In this document: piece by piece, positions 24,180 through 32,649 of the stretch
How positions within the stretch are numbered: position 1 is the stretch's first letter
Layout: every line of letters starts with the position of its first letter
Assembly (NCBI GenBank): GCA_030156435.1
Contig: JASGMM010000012.1
Span: 1-36,779 of the forward strand
Direction: 5' to 3'
From: Clostridiales bacterium
GTDB lineage: Bacteria > Bacillota > Clostridia > Mahellales > Mahellaceae
Length of the DNA stretch: 36,779 bases
The notes under the pieces: model-generated
Databases searched by the model: none
The model's input: the letters and a program-made list of their open reading frames with translations, nothing else
What the model was told of the DNA's origin: nothing
Position numbers and translations under genes: made by a program

Positions 24180-25001
24180 CTACCCTATCCTTTTTATGCA
24201 GGCAGATGTTTTCGATGATGGTTGTCTTACAGGGGCTATGCATATGGAGCCTGTCGCTTCATCATGCCATATGCTGACGGATACATTGTATACATCGCTT
24301 ATAAGCTGTTCGGTTATAACATCTTGCGGACAGCCGTCTGCTATAATCGAACCACTTTGCATGAAGACCACTTTATCGCAAAATTGAACAGCCAGATTTA
24401 TATCATGCAATACCACTATAACAGTCAGGCCGTGATGGTCCACCAATTGTCTCAGCAGATCCAGTATCTCCATTTGGAATTGCAAATCCAGATGGGCCGT
24501 AGGCTCATCCAACATCAGTACCTCAGGTTGTTGGGCTAAAGCGCGGGCTATCATCACGCGCTGCAATTCGCCGCCGGACAGCTCGGTTATGCTTCTGTCC
24601 CTAAGCTGCCATGTACCGGTCATATCCATAGCCTGCTCGACAGCAACCATATCGGCGCGGCTCTCGGACTGGAACCCCTTCATATACGGTATGCGGCCCA
24701 TCATGACGACATCCATGGCTGAAAACTCAAAATCGGCGGCCGTGTTCTGTGGTACATAGGCCATCTTGCGCGCCAACATGCGACGGCGCATAGTAAAAAC
24801 ATCGACGCCATTTAACAATACTACGCCCGACCGTGGCTTTAACGCCGCCGATATATGTCTCAACAGCGTGGTTTTGCCCGAACCGTTGGGACCAAGTATA
24901 CCCACCATGTTGTTTCTTTCGATAGCCAAATTCAGATGCTCTATTATCGCCGTTTGGTCATATGCACAGCTTAAATCACGTGCTTCCAATATATACTCCA
25001 T
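24180..25001 (-). CDS. btuD: ABC transporter ATPase, corrinoid/siderophore type (BtuD-like)
   Basis: A 273-residue ATPase with Walker A GPNGSGKTT (about 34-42), signature ITELSGGELQRVMIARAL and Walker B VLMLDEPTAHLD, followed by the switch His in VVLHDINLA. It belongs to the FecE/BtuD group. The permease gene lies directly upstream and the binding-protein gene before that; the riboswitch indicates corrinoid as substrate, though such transporters cannot be told from iron-siderophore types by sequence alone. The start at MEYILEARDL (25001) follows a GGGG stretch; an upstream ATG at 25025 is also possible. Confidence 0.9.
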   Translation of the reverse strand: MEYILEARDLSCAYDQTAIIEHLNLAIERNNMVGILGPNGSGKTTLLRHISAALKPRSGVVLLNGVDVFTMRRRMLARKMAYVPQNTAADFEFSAMDVVMMGRIPYMKGFQSESRADMVAVEQAMDMTGTWQLRDRSITELSGGELQRVMIARALAQQPEVLMLDEPTAHLDLQFQMEILDLLRQLVDHHGLTVIVVLHDINLAVQFCDKVVFMQSGSIIADGCPQDVITEQLISDVYNVSVSIWHDEATGSICIAPVRQPSSKTSACIKRIG

Positions 25002-25005
25002 ACTA

Positions 25006-26064
25006 TCAACCCCTATATGCTGCATTCCTGTTTCGTACCAACAAGTAAAGGAAAAACGGCCCGCCCACCAAAGATGTTATAATGCCCACCGGTATCTCTA
25101 TCGGAGCCATAGCGGTACGAGCCAATGTATCGCTGATTATCATGAATATGGCGCCGCTTACGGCTGCAGCGGGCAAAAGGCGCCTGTGGTCTGGGCCGGT
25201 AAACAGCCTGACCACATGAGGTATTATAAGCCCGACAAAGCCTATGATACCGCTGACCGATACGGCCGAAGCGGTTATGAGCGAACCCACAGCCAGCAGC
25301 AGCCGGCGGACTTTATTGACGTCCACGCCCAGGTGCAGGGCCGTTTCGTCGCCCATAAGCAAGGCGTTCATCTCCTTTGACATAAACCACAGCACTATGC
25401 TGCCGAACATGATAATCGGAAATGATATATACAACGACGTCCAGCTCGCCATCGCAAAGCTGCCCATTGTCCACAGCACTATGCTCTCGAGTTTATCGTG
25501 ATTCAATATCATCATAAATGATACCATGGCCGATAAAAACGAGCTTACGGCTATCCCCGCTAGCAGCAGCGTCACCATGGATGATTTTCTCCCAGCCCGG
25601 CCCAATGTATAAACTGCAGCCATTGTCAGCACAGCCCCTATAAAAGCCGCTGTCGTCGAACCAGCCAGGCCCATGAATCCGCTGCCTATACCGAGCACGA
25701 TAGATATCGTTGCGCCGAATGACGCCCCCGACGACACTCCGAGCACATAAGGATCGGCCATCGGATTCCGCAACATGCCCTGAAACGCCGTACCCGCAGC
25801 GGCCAGCCCCATGCCCACGATAGCAGCCAGCAATATGCGCGGCAGACGAATACCCCATACAATGCTGTAATAAACTTCGTCATATGAAGCATTCACCCAT
25901 CGCCCCACAATGGGCAACGGCTTTACCAATACGCCGAAAGCATCGGCCATGGTGATATCGGCGGCTCCTAGCGATACGGCCAACAATATGGACAAAAACA
26001 ATATAACGACCATGGCCAGCATAAATGCGCTAAACAGTAGGCAACTTTTATTTTTCATAAACAC
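25006..26064 (-). CDS. btuC: ABC transporter permease, corrinoid/siderophore type (BtuC-like)
   Basis: A 352-residue FecCD/BtuC-family permease with about ten membrane helices. Family blocks are VWGIRLPRILLAAIVGMGLAAAGTAFQGMLRNPMADPYVLGVSSGA, WTMGSFAMASW, LGVDVNKVRRLL and SVSGIIGFVGLIIPHVVRLFTGPDHRRLLP. It would form a dimer in the membrane with two BtuD-like ATPases. It starts 3 bp after the binding-protein stop. Substrate is inferred from the cobalamin riboswitch and B12 genes in the same operon. Confidence 0.92.
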   Translation of the reverse strand: MFMKNKSCLLFSAFMLAMVVILFLSILLAVSLGAADITMADAFGVLVKPLPIVGRWVNASYDEVYYSIVWGIRLPRILLAAIVGMGLAAAGTAFQGMLRNPMADPYVLGVSSGASFGATISIVLGIGSGFMGLAGSTTAAFIGAVLTMAAVYTLGRAGRKSSMVTLLLAGIAVSSFLSAMVSFMMILNHDKLESIVLWTMGSFAMASWTSLYISFPIIMFGSIVLWFMSKEMNALLMGDETALHLGVDVNKVRRLLLAVGSLITASAVSVSGIIGFVGLIIPHVVRLFTGPDHRRLLPAAAVSGAIFMIISDTLARTAMAPIEIPVGIITSLVGGPFFLYLLVRNRNAAYRG

Positions 26065-26067
26065 GGA

Positions 26068-27027
26068 TTATTCAAATATCTCGGGATGTATAACCCTGGC
26101 CAATTGTTCCAAGGCCTGATCTACTCTCGGGCCCAAGCGGTTTACTATATCAGCGTCCAATGAATATATCTTATCGTTCTTTACGGCGTTGACGCTTTTT
26201 AGCGTCTCTACATTCTTTATATCCTCCGGGCTGCCCGCATGTTCGGTGGTTATTATTATATCGGGATTCTTTTCGACGATTTTTTCCACACTATATTGAG
26301 CATAGCCTTCGCTATCGTCGGCCACATTCTCGCCACCGGCCATAGCTATAAGCTCGCTTATAAACGTACCCTTACCGGCTGTAAAAAACCCGTTTATATC
26401 GACATTAAAATAAACCTTCGGCTTATCTAAAGAGGCCGTCTTATCGGCTATAGTTTTCATATTGCTCTTAAGCTTTTCCACCAATTGCTTGGCCTGCTGC
26501 TGTGTACCGGTAGCCTTGCCCAACACGTCTATAGTCTGGTACAGCTCTTCCAAACCGGCCGCTTCAGATGAAATAACCAGTATCTTAAGGTCCTCCAGCT
26601 TCTTTATAGCCTCATCCTGTATATAACCTCCGGCTACGACCAGATCGGGCTTAAGCTGGGCTATAAGTTCTATATTAGGACCGTTGAAATTGCCCACCTT
26701 CTTTATGGCATTTGCTTGTTCAGGATAATTTGAGTACTCGTCCACGCCAACTATTTTATCGCCCAATCCTAGAGCAAACAGTGTTTCGGTATTACTGGGC
26801 GCCAATGATACTATCGATTCCGGTTCCTTCTCGATGGTAACGCTGCGGCCCTTCACATCGGTAACCGTAACCGGATACGCCGCCGGAGACGTTTCAGCCT
26901 GCTGTTCAGAAGGGCCCTCTGCATCGTTGGCATTGGGTTGGTCGGCGGGCTGCTGGCCGGAACAAGCAGTCAAAGCCATTAGCACTACAACTATTAATAT
27001 TAATAAATTCCACTTCACGTTTTTCAT
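26068..27027 (-). CDS. btuF: Corrinoid-binding lipoprotein of the ABC transporter (BtuF-like)
   Basis: A 319-residue class III solute-binding protein. A signal peptide ends in a lipobox (LMALTAC at about 16-22), then a Pro/Glu/Gln-rich linker. PESIVSLAPSNTETLFALGLGDKIVGVDEYSNYP is the BtuF/FhuD-type first lobe, with LKPDLVVAGGYI and KNPDIIITTEHAG later. It captures substrate outside the membrane and delivers it to the permease. It is the first gene after the cobalamin riboswitch and terminator, so vitamin B12 or a precursor is the likely ligand. Confidence 0.92.
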   Translation of the reverse strand: MKNVKWNLLILIVVVLMALTACSGQQPADQPNANDAEGPSEQQAETSPAAYPVTVTDVKGRSVTIEKEPESIVSLAPSNTETLFALGLGDKIVGVDEYSNYPEQANAIKKVGNFNGPNIELIAQLKPDLVVAGGYIQDEAIKKLEDLKILVISSEAAGLEELYQTIDVLGKATGTQQQAKQLVEKLKSNMKTIADKTASLDKPKVYFNVDINGFFTAGKGTFISELIAMAGGENVADDSEGYAQYSVEKIVEKNPDIIITTEHAGSPEDIKNVETLKSVNAVKNDKIYSLDADIVNRLGPRVDQALEQLARVIHPEIFE

Positions 27028-27084
27028 ATCGCTTTTTCCCTTTCCATTTTCTCATGCTTTTGTCGATCGGCTTACCATAAAAAA

Positions 27085-27110
27085 GCCTTTCAACCATAAG
27101 GCCGAAAGGC
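27085..27110 (-). terminator. Rho-independent terminator of the cobalamin riboswitch
   Basis: On the minus strand GCCTTTC ... GAAAGGC (stem arms 27104-27110 and 27085-27091, 12-nt loop) is followed directly by a run of six or seven T. It lies between the aptamer and btuF, so ligand binding most likely controls transcription read-through. Confidence 0.85.
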
Positions 27111-27159
27111 ATAGATAACATCCATTTACATATCCCTCCCCTATGGCTCGTAGGTTTGA

Positions 27160-27312
27160 TGGGGCATGCACCGGTCCGGTATCCTGGCTCGGCATCATCG
27201 CTCTGCTGCGCCTTCCCGAAATACTTCAGTGGCATATGCAGCATACTCTGCCATACAGTGGCGGCACCGCGCCGGCTTCTCACCGGCTTCCCTGCAATCG
27301 ATACATGAACAT
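27160..27312 (-). promoter_or_regulatory. Cobalamin riboswitch aptamer
   Basis: The minus strand shows the conserved blocks in order: GGGAAGCCGGTGAGAAGCCGG, GCGGTGCCGCCACTGTATGG, TGCCACTGAA, GGGAAGGCGCAGCA, and the B12 box GAGCCAGGATACCGGACC (about 27174-27192). It is followed by a terminator at 27085-27110 and seven B12 uptake and synthesis genes. High cobalamin should stop transcription of the operon. Confidence 0.95.
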
Positions 27313-27336
27313 CACTATTCAGTTTTTACACTTTAT

Positions 27337-27365
27337 ATTATACTTCACGCCCTTAGGCATATCAA
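27337..27365 (-). promoter_or_regulatory. Sigma-A promoter of the cobalamin operon
   Basis: Minus strand TTGATA (27360-27365), 17-bp spacer, perfect TATAAT (27337-27342). Transcription would start near 27330, about 18 nt before the riboswitch core. Confidence 0.75.
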
Positions 27366-27404
27366 ATAATTTTTTGCCCTTATAGCGCTTATCTTGCTCC
27401 ATAG

Positions 27405-27433
27405 TTGACAACGTGTACCTCGTGTAATATAAT
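27405..27433 (+). promoter_or_regulatory. Perfect-consensus sigma-A promoter for the arsR operon
   Basis: TTGACA (27405-27410), exactly 17 bp, TATAAT (27428-27433). It is divergent from the cobalamin promoter, with 39 bp between the two -35 boxes. A consensus promoter is strong and usually needs a repressor; an ArsR gene follows. Confidence 0.85.
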
Positions 27434-27445
27434 ATTCACAAATTC

Positions 27446-27467
27446 ACATATGTAAATATATATATGT
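27446..27467 (+). promoter_or_regulatory. Candidate ArsR operator
   Basis: An AT-rich imperfect inverted repeat, ACATAT ... ATATGT (22 bp), starting about 6 bp after the predicted transcription start. ArsR/SmtB repressors bind such repeats overlapping or next to promoters. Autoregulation is inferred. Confidence 0.45.
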
Positions 27468-27488
27468 TATACAAAGAAATGAGGTGCG

Positions 27489-27779
27489 ATGTTGAGCAAT
27501 GTAGATGAAATGTCCGATATGTTTAAGGCGTTAAGCGATCCTATGCGTTTGAAAGTCCTTAAATTGCTTCCCAAGCATGGTGAAGAAAAGGAATTATGCG
27601 TGTGCGCATTGGCGGACGAATTGGGTATTTCGCAGCCAAATGTATCTCATCATTTAAAGATACTCAAATCGGTAGGGCTGGTTAAATGCGCTAAGCATGA
27701 AGGCTTTTCCTACTATGCCGTCAATATGGACAAGATAAAATGCTTATTCGATGATTTACAAAATGAAATAGAAAAATAA
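27489..27779 (+). CDS. ArsR-family metalloregulator
   Basis: A 96-residue winged-helix repressor: FKALSDPMRLKVLKLL, then ELCVCALADELGISQPNVSHHLKIL (recognition helix) and a beta wing with EGFSYYAVN. ELCVC in helix alpha-3 is the classic ArsR/CadC thiol metal site (normally ELCVCDL), and a third Cys lies in GLVKCAKHEG. This supports a thiol-bound inducer such as As(III), Sb(III), Cd or another soft metal. It is first in an operon with an Fe-S aldo/keto reductase, larE and larB, 17 bp before the reductase, and behind a perfect promoter. Confidence 0.92.
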   Translation: MLSNVDEMSDMFKALSDPMRLKVLKLLPKHGEEKELCVCALADELGISQPNVSHHLKILKSVGLVKCAKHEGFSYYAVNMDKIKCLFDDLQNEIEK

Positions 27780-27796
27780 AACAAGGAGAGCAACAT

Positions 27797-28921
27797 ATGC
27801 AATACAGGGAATTCGGCAATACAGGTATAAACGTGTCATTACTTGGCTTTGGAGCTATGCGCTTGCCTATGGTAAATATAAACGGCGATGACGTAGTAGA
27901 CGAAGATAAAGCCATCCCTATGATACATAGGGCTTTTGAGTTGGGGGTCAATTATATAGATACCGCTCCCGGCTATTGCAATAAAACAAGTGAAATAGCC
28001 GTAGGCAAAGCCTTGAAGGGTTGGCGTGATAAGGTATATCTTTCCACTAAAAATCCGATAGAAGATACTTCGGGCGATAATTGGAGAAGGCGTCTTGAAG
28101 ATTCCTTAAAAAAGCTGGACGTTGATTATATAGACTTTTATCATATGTGGGGTATAAATTGGCAAACCTATACAGAACGCATCGATGTGCCTAATGGACC
28201 AATGGAAGCCGCCCGCAAGGCCAAAGAAGAAGGACTTATCAAACATATATCGTTTTCTTTCCACGATGTGCCTGAAAGTATGATAAAAATCATCGATACA
28301 GGTAACTTCGAATCGGTGCTGTGCCAGTATAATTTGTTGGACAGGGCTAATGAAGAAGCCATAGCTTATGCCAAATCAAAAGGCCTGGGCATCGTCATAA
28401 TGGGCCCGGTGGGAGGAGGACGCTTGGGCGAACCGTCTCAGCAGATACAAAACCTTTTACCAGGTAAAGTAAGGAGTACAGCCGAAATGGCATTGCGCTT
28501 TGTCATGGCCAATCCGAACGTAAGTTGCGCATTATCCGGTATGAGTTCGATGGATATGATCGAGGAGAACGTGCAGGTAGCCTCCCTTCCTGGAGCTTTA
28601 AACGATGAAGAACGCCAAATAATAGATCAAATGTTGGAAGAAAACAAACGTTTGGCTGACCTATACTGCACCGGTTGCAATTATTGCATGCCTTGTCCCA
28701 CAGGCGTAAATATACCCCTTAACTTTCAGATAATGAACTACCACAGAGTCTATGGTTTAACCGAATATGCCAAAAGTCAATATGCGCGTATAGGCATCGA
28801 TGATAATATGTCCGGCGGTAAAGCTGAGGACTGCACCGAATGCGGTACCTGTGTCCCTCTATGCCCTCAAAATCTGGATATCATAAAACAATTACGCGAA
28901 ACCGCGGAGGTTCTGGGATGA
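27797..28921 (+). CDS. Aldo/keto reductase with C-terminal iron-sulfur clusters
   Basis: A 374-residue protein. The N-terminal TIM-barrel aldo/keto reductase part begins MQYREFGNTGINVSLLGFGAMRLP and shows NYIDTAPGYCNKTSE, YLSTKNP and YIDFYHMWG, containing the usual Asp, Tyr, Lys and His catalytic set. The C-terminal part carries CTGCNYCMPCPTGVNIP (about 294-310) and CTECGTCVPLCPQNLDI (about 346-362), with the ferredoxin-like Cys spacing expected of [4Fe-4S] centres. Such fused enzymes are common in anaerobes; substrates are unknown. The stop overlaps the larE start (ATGA). Confidence 0.93.
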   Translation: MQYREFGNTGINVSLLGFGAMRLPMVNINGDDVVDEDKAIPMIHRAFELGVNYIDTAPGYCNKTSEIAVGKALKGWRDKVYLSTKNPIEDTSGDNWRRRLEDSLKKLDVDYIDFYHMWGINWQTYTERIDVPNGPMEAARKAKEEGLIKHISFSFHDVPESMIKIIDTGNFESVLCQYNLLDRANEEAIAYAKSKGLGIVIMGPVGGGRLGEPSQQIQNLLPGKVRSTAEMALRFVMANPNVSCALSGMSSMDMIEENVQVASLPGALNDEERQIIDQMLEENKRLADLYCTGCNYCMPCPTGVNIPLNFQIMNYHRVYGLTEYAKSQYARIGIDDNMSGGKAEDCTECGTCVPLCPQNLDIIKQLRETAEVLG

Positions 28922-29772
28922 TAAATTTAAGCGATATAGATTTGCAAACCAAGTTGCAGAGGTTAAAAGAAATACTGGCCGGCATGGGTAGCGCAGCGAT
29001 TGCTTACTCCGGCGGAGTGGACAGCACTTTCCTCTTAAAAGTCGCACATGACATTTTAGGCGATAATGTCATAGCCATTACGGCTCGTTCTTCCACCTAT
29101 CCCGAACGCGAATTCAACGAAGCCTGTGAGCTCATCAAGCAAATAGGCGCCGAACACGTGGTCATAATATCGGAAGAACTTGAAATAGAAGGCTTTCGTA
29201 GCAATCCTGTCAACCGATGCTATTATTGCAAGAAGGAATTATTTAACAAAATATGGAATGTCGCCAAAAAGCATGGTATAAACCATGTGCTCGACGGTTC
29301 AAATGTGGATGATACATCCGATTTCCGGCCCGGCATGAAAGCAGCCGATGAATTGGGTGTGGAAAGCCCGCTCAGACAAGCCGGTATGACAAAAAACGAT
29401 ATACGCGCTTTATCCAAGGCCATGGGCCTTCCCACATGGAGCAAGCCCTCTTTCGCCTGTTTGTCGACGCGCTTTCCTTATGGTCAGCCTATAACCGAGG
29501 AGAAACTGAGCATGGTAGAACAGGCTGAGCAATTTCTTTTGGACAAAGGATTTGCACAGGTAAGGGTAAGACATCACGGCGATATCGCACGTATAGAAAT
29601 AGCGCCGGAAGAACGTCGTCGTTTTTTCGACGAGCTTTTGATGGATGAAATAGCCGCGCGTTTCAAACAGATAGGTTTCGCATACACGGCTCTGGACCTC
29701 GCAGGATATCGAACCGGTAGCATGAATGAAGTTTTGAAAGAAGAAATGCCCGATGAACGCACAACAACTTAA
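28918..29772 (+). CDS. larE: Sulfur transferase LarE for the nickel-pincer cofactor
   Basis: A 284-residue PP-loop protein with SGGVDS at 31-36. LarE adenylates the biscarboxylated pyridinium nucleotide made by LarB and adds sulfur. CYYC (C101, C104) and C181 in PSFACLSTRFPYG are visible; whether sulfur comes from a sacrificial Cys or from a cluster held by the three Cys cannot be decided here. The start at 28918 has GGAGG 7 bp upstream and shares an ATGA with the reductase gene. The end overlaps larB by 20 bp. LarC, the nickel insertase, is not in the window. Confidence 0.94.
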   Translation: MINLSDIDLQTKLQRLKEILAGMGSAAIAYSGGVDSTFLLKVAHDILGDNVIAITARSSTYPEREFNEACELIKQIGAEHVVIISEELEIEGFRSNPVNRCYYCKKELFNKIWNVAKKHGINHVLDGSNVDDTSDFRPGMKAADELGVESPLRQAGMTKNDIRALSKAMGLPTWSKPSFACLSTRFPYGQPITEEKLSMVEQAEQFLLDKGFAQVRVRHHGDIARIEIAPEERRRFFDELLMDEIAARFKQIGFAYTALDLAGYRTGSMNEVLKEEMPDERTTT

Positions 29773-30502
29773 ACAACTGCTCAACGATGTAAAAGATGGC
29801 CGGCTGGCCATAGAAGATGCCATGGCGGAGCTTAAAAAGCTGCCGTTTGAGGATATGGGATTTGCCCATCTGGATACTCATCGCGAACTTAGAAACGGTT
29901 ATCCGGAGGTCATATATTGCGCCGGTAAAACAACCGATCAAGTAACGGCAATAGTAAAAAGGATGCTAGAACTGGATTATAGCAATATACTGGCCACCAG
30001 GGCCGATAGCGACGTTGCTCAAGCTCTCCGGGCATTAACGCCCAACGTCGAGTACAGCACAACAGCGCGTATAGCTGTGATAAACCGCAAGCCGTTGCCA
30101 CAGCCGGCCGGCACTATAGCGGTGGTAACAGGGGGTACATCCGATATGCCCGTAGCTGAGGAGGCCGCCATCACAGCGGAAATAATGGGCAATAATGTTA
30201 AACGCATATACGACGTAGGTGTGGCCGGGTTGCATCGATTGCTAAGTCATCTCGACGACATTATGAACGCCAATGTGGTTATAGCGGTAGCTGGTATGGA
30301 AGGCGCGTTGGCCAGCGTAGTGGGTGGTTTGGTAGATAAACCGGTTATCGCAGTGCCGACCAGCGTCGGTTATGGCGCCAATTTCCACGGCTTGGCCGCG
30401 CTGCTGTCCATGCTTAACAGCTGCGCATCCGGCGTGGCTGTGGTAAACATAGACAACGGTTTCGGCGCCGGTTATATGGCCAGCATGATAAATCATATAT
30501 AA
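29753..30502 (+). CDS. larB: Nickel-pincer cofactor carboxylase/hydrolase LarB
   Basis: A 249-residue protein. LarB carboxylates nicotinic acid adenine dinucleotide and hydrolyses it. Visible are the N-terminal helical part (EDAMAELKKLPFEDMGFAHLDTHRELRNGYPEVIYCAGKT), the PurE-like core (AVVTGGTSDMPVAEEAA) and the C-terminal NSCASGVAVVNIDNGFGAG, which carries the conserved Cys of the family. It overlaps larE and is last in the operon, followed by a strong terminator. Confidence 0.95.
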   Translation: MNAQQLKQLLNDVKDGRLAIEDAMAELKKLPFEDMGFAHLDTHRELRNGYPEVIYCAGKTTDQVTAIVKRMLELDYSNILATRADSDVAQALRALTPNVEYSTTARIAVINRKPLPQPAGTIAVVTGGTSDMPVAEEAAITAEIMGNNVKRIYDVGVAGLHRLLSHLDDIMNANVVIAVAGMEGALASVVGGLVDKPVIAVPTSVGYGANFHGLAALLSMLNSCASGVAVVNIDNGFGAGYMASMINHI

Positions 30503-30513
30503 AATCGATATTT

Positions 30514-30539
30514 AAAGCCGTGCCTTATGGCACGGCTTT
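30514..30539 (+). terminator. Bidirectional terminator between larB and the gamma-carbonic anhydrase gene
   Basis: AAAGCCGTGCC (30514-30524), 4-nt loop, GGCACGGCTTT (30529-30539): an 11-bp perfect stem followed by T residues on the plus strand and preceded by A residues, so it can act in both directions on the convergent genes. Confidence 0.88.
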
Positions 30540-31097
30540 TTAACAGTTTATGGCGTTATAGCCATTTGTGAGCTTTATATTGCTCTCTATAACCCTCTCC
30601 ATATAATCGCAGCGCTGTTTATCTATAGCCGGCAATAAATCGGCGTTTTGCTGCTGATAAGATAGTATCGCTCCGGTTGGTACTACGCGGCGTTCATCTA
30701 CTTTGATGCCCTCAGCCACCACGCTTATACCGACATAACACCAGTCCCCTATATCGGCATTGGATATAACCGATCTATACCCTATAAAACAGTGAGCCCC
30801 TATATTGCACGGCGCATGGATTAGGCAGCCATGGCCCAAAGATGTCCGTGGTCCTATAGCCACGCATGCATCGCCCAATGTATGTATGATCACGCCATCT
30901 TGAATATTGCAGTCATCGCCTATGGTTATAGACCCTACGGTATACACATCTGTCAATTCATCAGCTCTTATGACGACATTAGGCCCTATGTAAACGCGTC
31001 TGCCTATATGGACATTACCGACGATGACAGCGGTTGGATCAATATAAGCCGTATGATCGATCTGAGGATAATGCCCGTTTATGTTTTCCCTTATCAT
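30540..31097 (-). CDS. Gamma-carbonic anhydrase-like left-handed beta-helix protein
   Basis: A 185-residue protein built of hexapeptide repeats (VIVGNVHIGRRVYIGPNVVIRAD, SITIGDDCNIQDGVIIHTLGD, ISNADIGDWCYVGISVVAEG). His residues in IIHTLGD and SLGHGCLIHAP match the zinc ligands of gamma-class carbonic anhydrases. Many such proteins lack proved activity. It has a GGGAGG ribosome site and ends at the shared terminator. No transporter or acyl-CoA gene is nearby to refine the role. Confidence 0.88.
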   Translation of the reverse strand: MIRENINGHYPQIDHTAYIDPTAVIVGNVHIGRRVYIGPNVVIRADELTDVYTVGSITIGDDCNIQDGVIIHTLGDACVAIGPRTSLGHGCLIHAPCNIGAHCFIGYRSVISNADIGDWCYVGISVVAEGIKVDERRVVPTGAILSYQQQNADLLPAIDKQRCDYMERVIESNIKLTNGYNAINC

Positions 31098-31183
31098 TAT
31101 ACCGCCTCCCCATATTATCTGCTATTAGTACTTGGTCACATATAATAATATACCACAATTTCCTGCTTTAATCAACTCAAAAA

Positions 31184-31843
31184 TTAATTGTTCAGGTTTT
31201 TCTTCTCTCCGGTCACAGTATAAATAACCCATTCACATATGTTGGTCGTATGATCCGCTATCCGCTCTATATACCTCGCTACTAACAGTAAATACATGGC
31301 TTGCAGTATTGTAGAGCTATCATCCATCATTATAGAAATTATTTCATGAAAAATATTTCTATATATTCCATCTATAACATCATCTCTTATGCAGACCTCT
31401 TCCGCCAAAGCAACATTTTCATTGACATATGAATCTAGAGCATCTTTTATCATCCCTATGGTCGTCTTGGCCATTTGCGGTATATCTATAAGGGGTTTTA
31501 TATAATTCTGACCATCCAAACGTATAGTAGTCTTGGCTATATCCACTGCATAATCACCTATGCGTTCCAGATCAGTGCTTATTTTAAGCGCCGCACATAT
31601 AGTTCTCAGATCCTTGGCTAACGGCTGCTGAGTAGCTATCAAAGTAACACACTTGTCCTGTATTTCCAATTCCATATTATCCGGTATATCATCATCTTTT
31701 ATGATGACCTCGGCAAGTTCCATATCATGTTGCAATAGTGAGTCAATGGCACGATCTATACTCTCTTCGACCACGCTGCCCATGCGCAGTACCATATTAT
31801 GCAATTCGCTTAGCTCTTCGTTAAAATGCTCGCGCATAACCAT
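31184..31843 (-). CDS. phoU: Phosphate-specific transport regulator PhoU
   Basis: A 219-residue protein of two three-helix bundles. The metal-binding repeats LERIGDYAVDIAKT and IERIADHTTNICEW are characteristic, and the N-terminal REHFNEELSELHNMVLRMGSVVEESIDRA is typical. PhoU links PstB to the PhoR kinase and prevents runaway phosphate uptake. AAAGGAGG lies 8 bp upstream of the start. It is 28 bp after pstB. Confidence 0.95.
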   Translation of the reverse strand: MVMREHFNEELSELHNMVLRMGSVVEESIDRAIDSLLQHDMELAEVIIKDDDIPDNMELEIQDKCVTLIATQQPLAKDLRTICAALKISTDLERIGDYAVDIAKTTIRLDGQNYIKPLIDIPQMAKTTIGMIKDALDSYVNENVALAEEVCIRDDVIDGIYRNIFHEIISIMMDDSSTILQAMYLLLVARYIERIADHTTNICEWVIYTVTGEKKNLNN

Positions 31844-31871
31844 TGTCGCTACCTCCTTTAAGTATTATTAA

Positions 31872-32621
31872 TCAACCGAATCTTCCCGTAATGTAATCCT
31901 CGGTACGTTTATCTTCCGGCTTATAAAACAGCTTTTCGGTTTGCCCCCATTCTATCATCTCTCCCATGAGAAAGAAAGCCGTATAATCGGATATACGTGC
32001 AGCTTGCTGCATATTATGGGTTACGATTACTATAGTATATTTCTCTTTCAAATGATCTATGAGATCTTCAATTTTCGCCGTGGATATAGGATCCAAAGAA
32101 GCCGTGGGTTCATCCATAAGCACTACTTCCGGTTCAACTGCCAGGACCCTTGCTATACACAATCGCTGTTGCTGTCCGCCGGACAGACCCAATGCCGATT
32201 TTTTAAGCCTGTCGTTGACCTCATCCCATAGAAACGCAGCTTTCAGGCTCCTTTCCACTATAGCGTCCAGCTCATATTTATTCTTTACGCCATGTATCCT
32301 CGGCCCATAAGCGATATTATCGTAAACGCTCATCGGAAACGGATTGGGCTTTTGAAAGACCATGCCTACACGTTTGCGCAGGTCTATAACATCGTAATCT
32401 TTATATATATTTTTACCGTCCATAAACACGTCACCTGTAATGGAAACGCCGTTTATCAAGTCATTCATACGATTTATAGTCCGCAAAAACGTCGACTTGC
32501 CACAACCTGACGGTCCTATGAGCGCCGTTACTTTATTAGCCTCTATATTAATATTTATGTTTTTAAGGGCCTGGAAATCACCATAAAACAAATTTAAATC
32601 ATGTACCTCTATTTTATCCAT
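31872..32621 (-). CDS. pstB: Phosphate ABC transporter ATPase PstB
   Basis: A 249-residue ATPase with Walker [10 protein letters not shown], the Pst-specific [27 protein letters not shown], signature [18 protein letters not shown] and Walker [14 protein letters not shown]. It energises phosphate import through PstCA. The start at [10 protein letters not shown] (32621) has GAGAGG 8 bp upstream. The usual neighbours pstS, pstC and pstA are absent; the gene sits between phoB and phoU. Confidence 0.95.
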   Translation of the reverse strand: MDKIEVHDLNLFYGDFQALKNININIEANKVTALIGPSGCGKSTFLRTINRMNDLINGVSITGDVFMDGKNIYKDYDVIDLRKRVGMVFQKPNPFPMSVYDNIAYGPRIHGVKNKYELDAIVERSLKAAFLWDEVNDRLKKSALGLSGGQQQRLCIARVLAVEPEVVLMDEPTASLDPISTAKIEDLIDHLKEKYTIVIVTHNMQQAARISDYTAFFLMGEMIEWGQTEKLFYKPEDKRTEDYITGRFG

Positions 32622-32649
32622 CAATACAACCTCTCCCACAAATATTATT

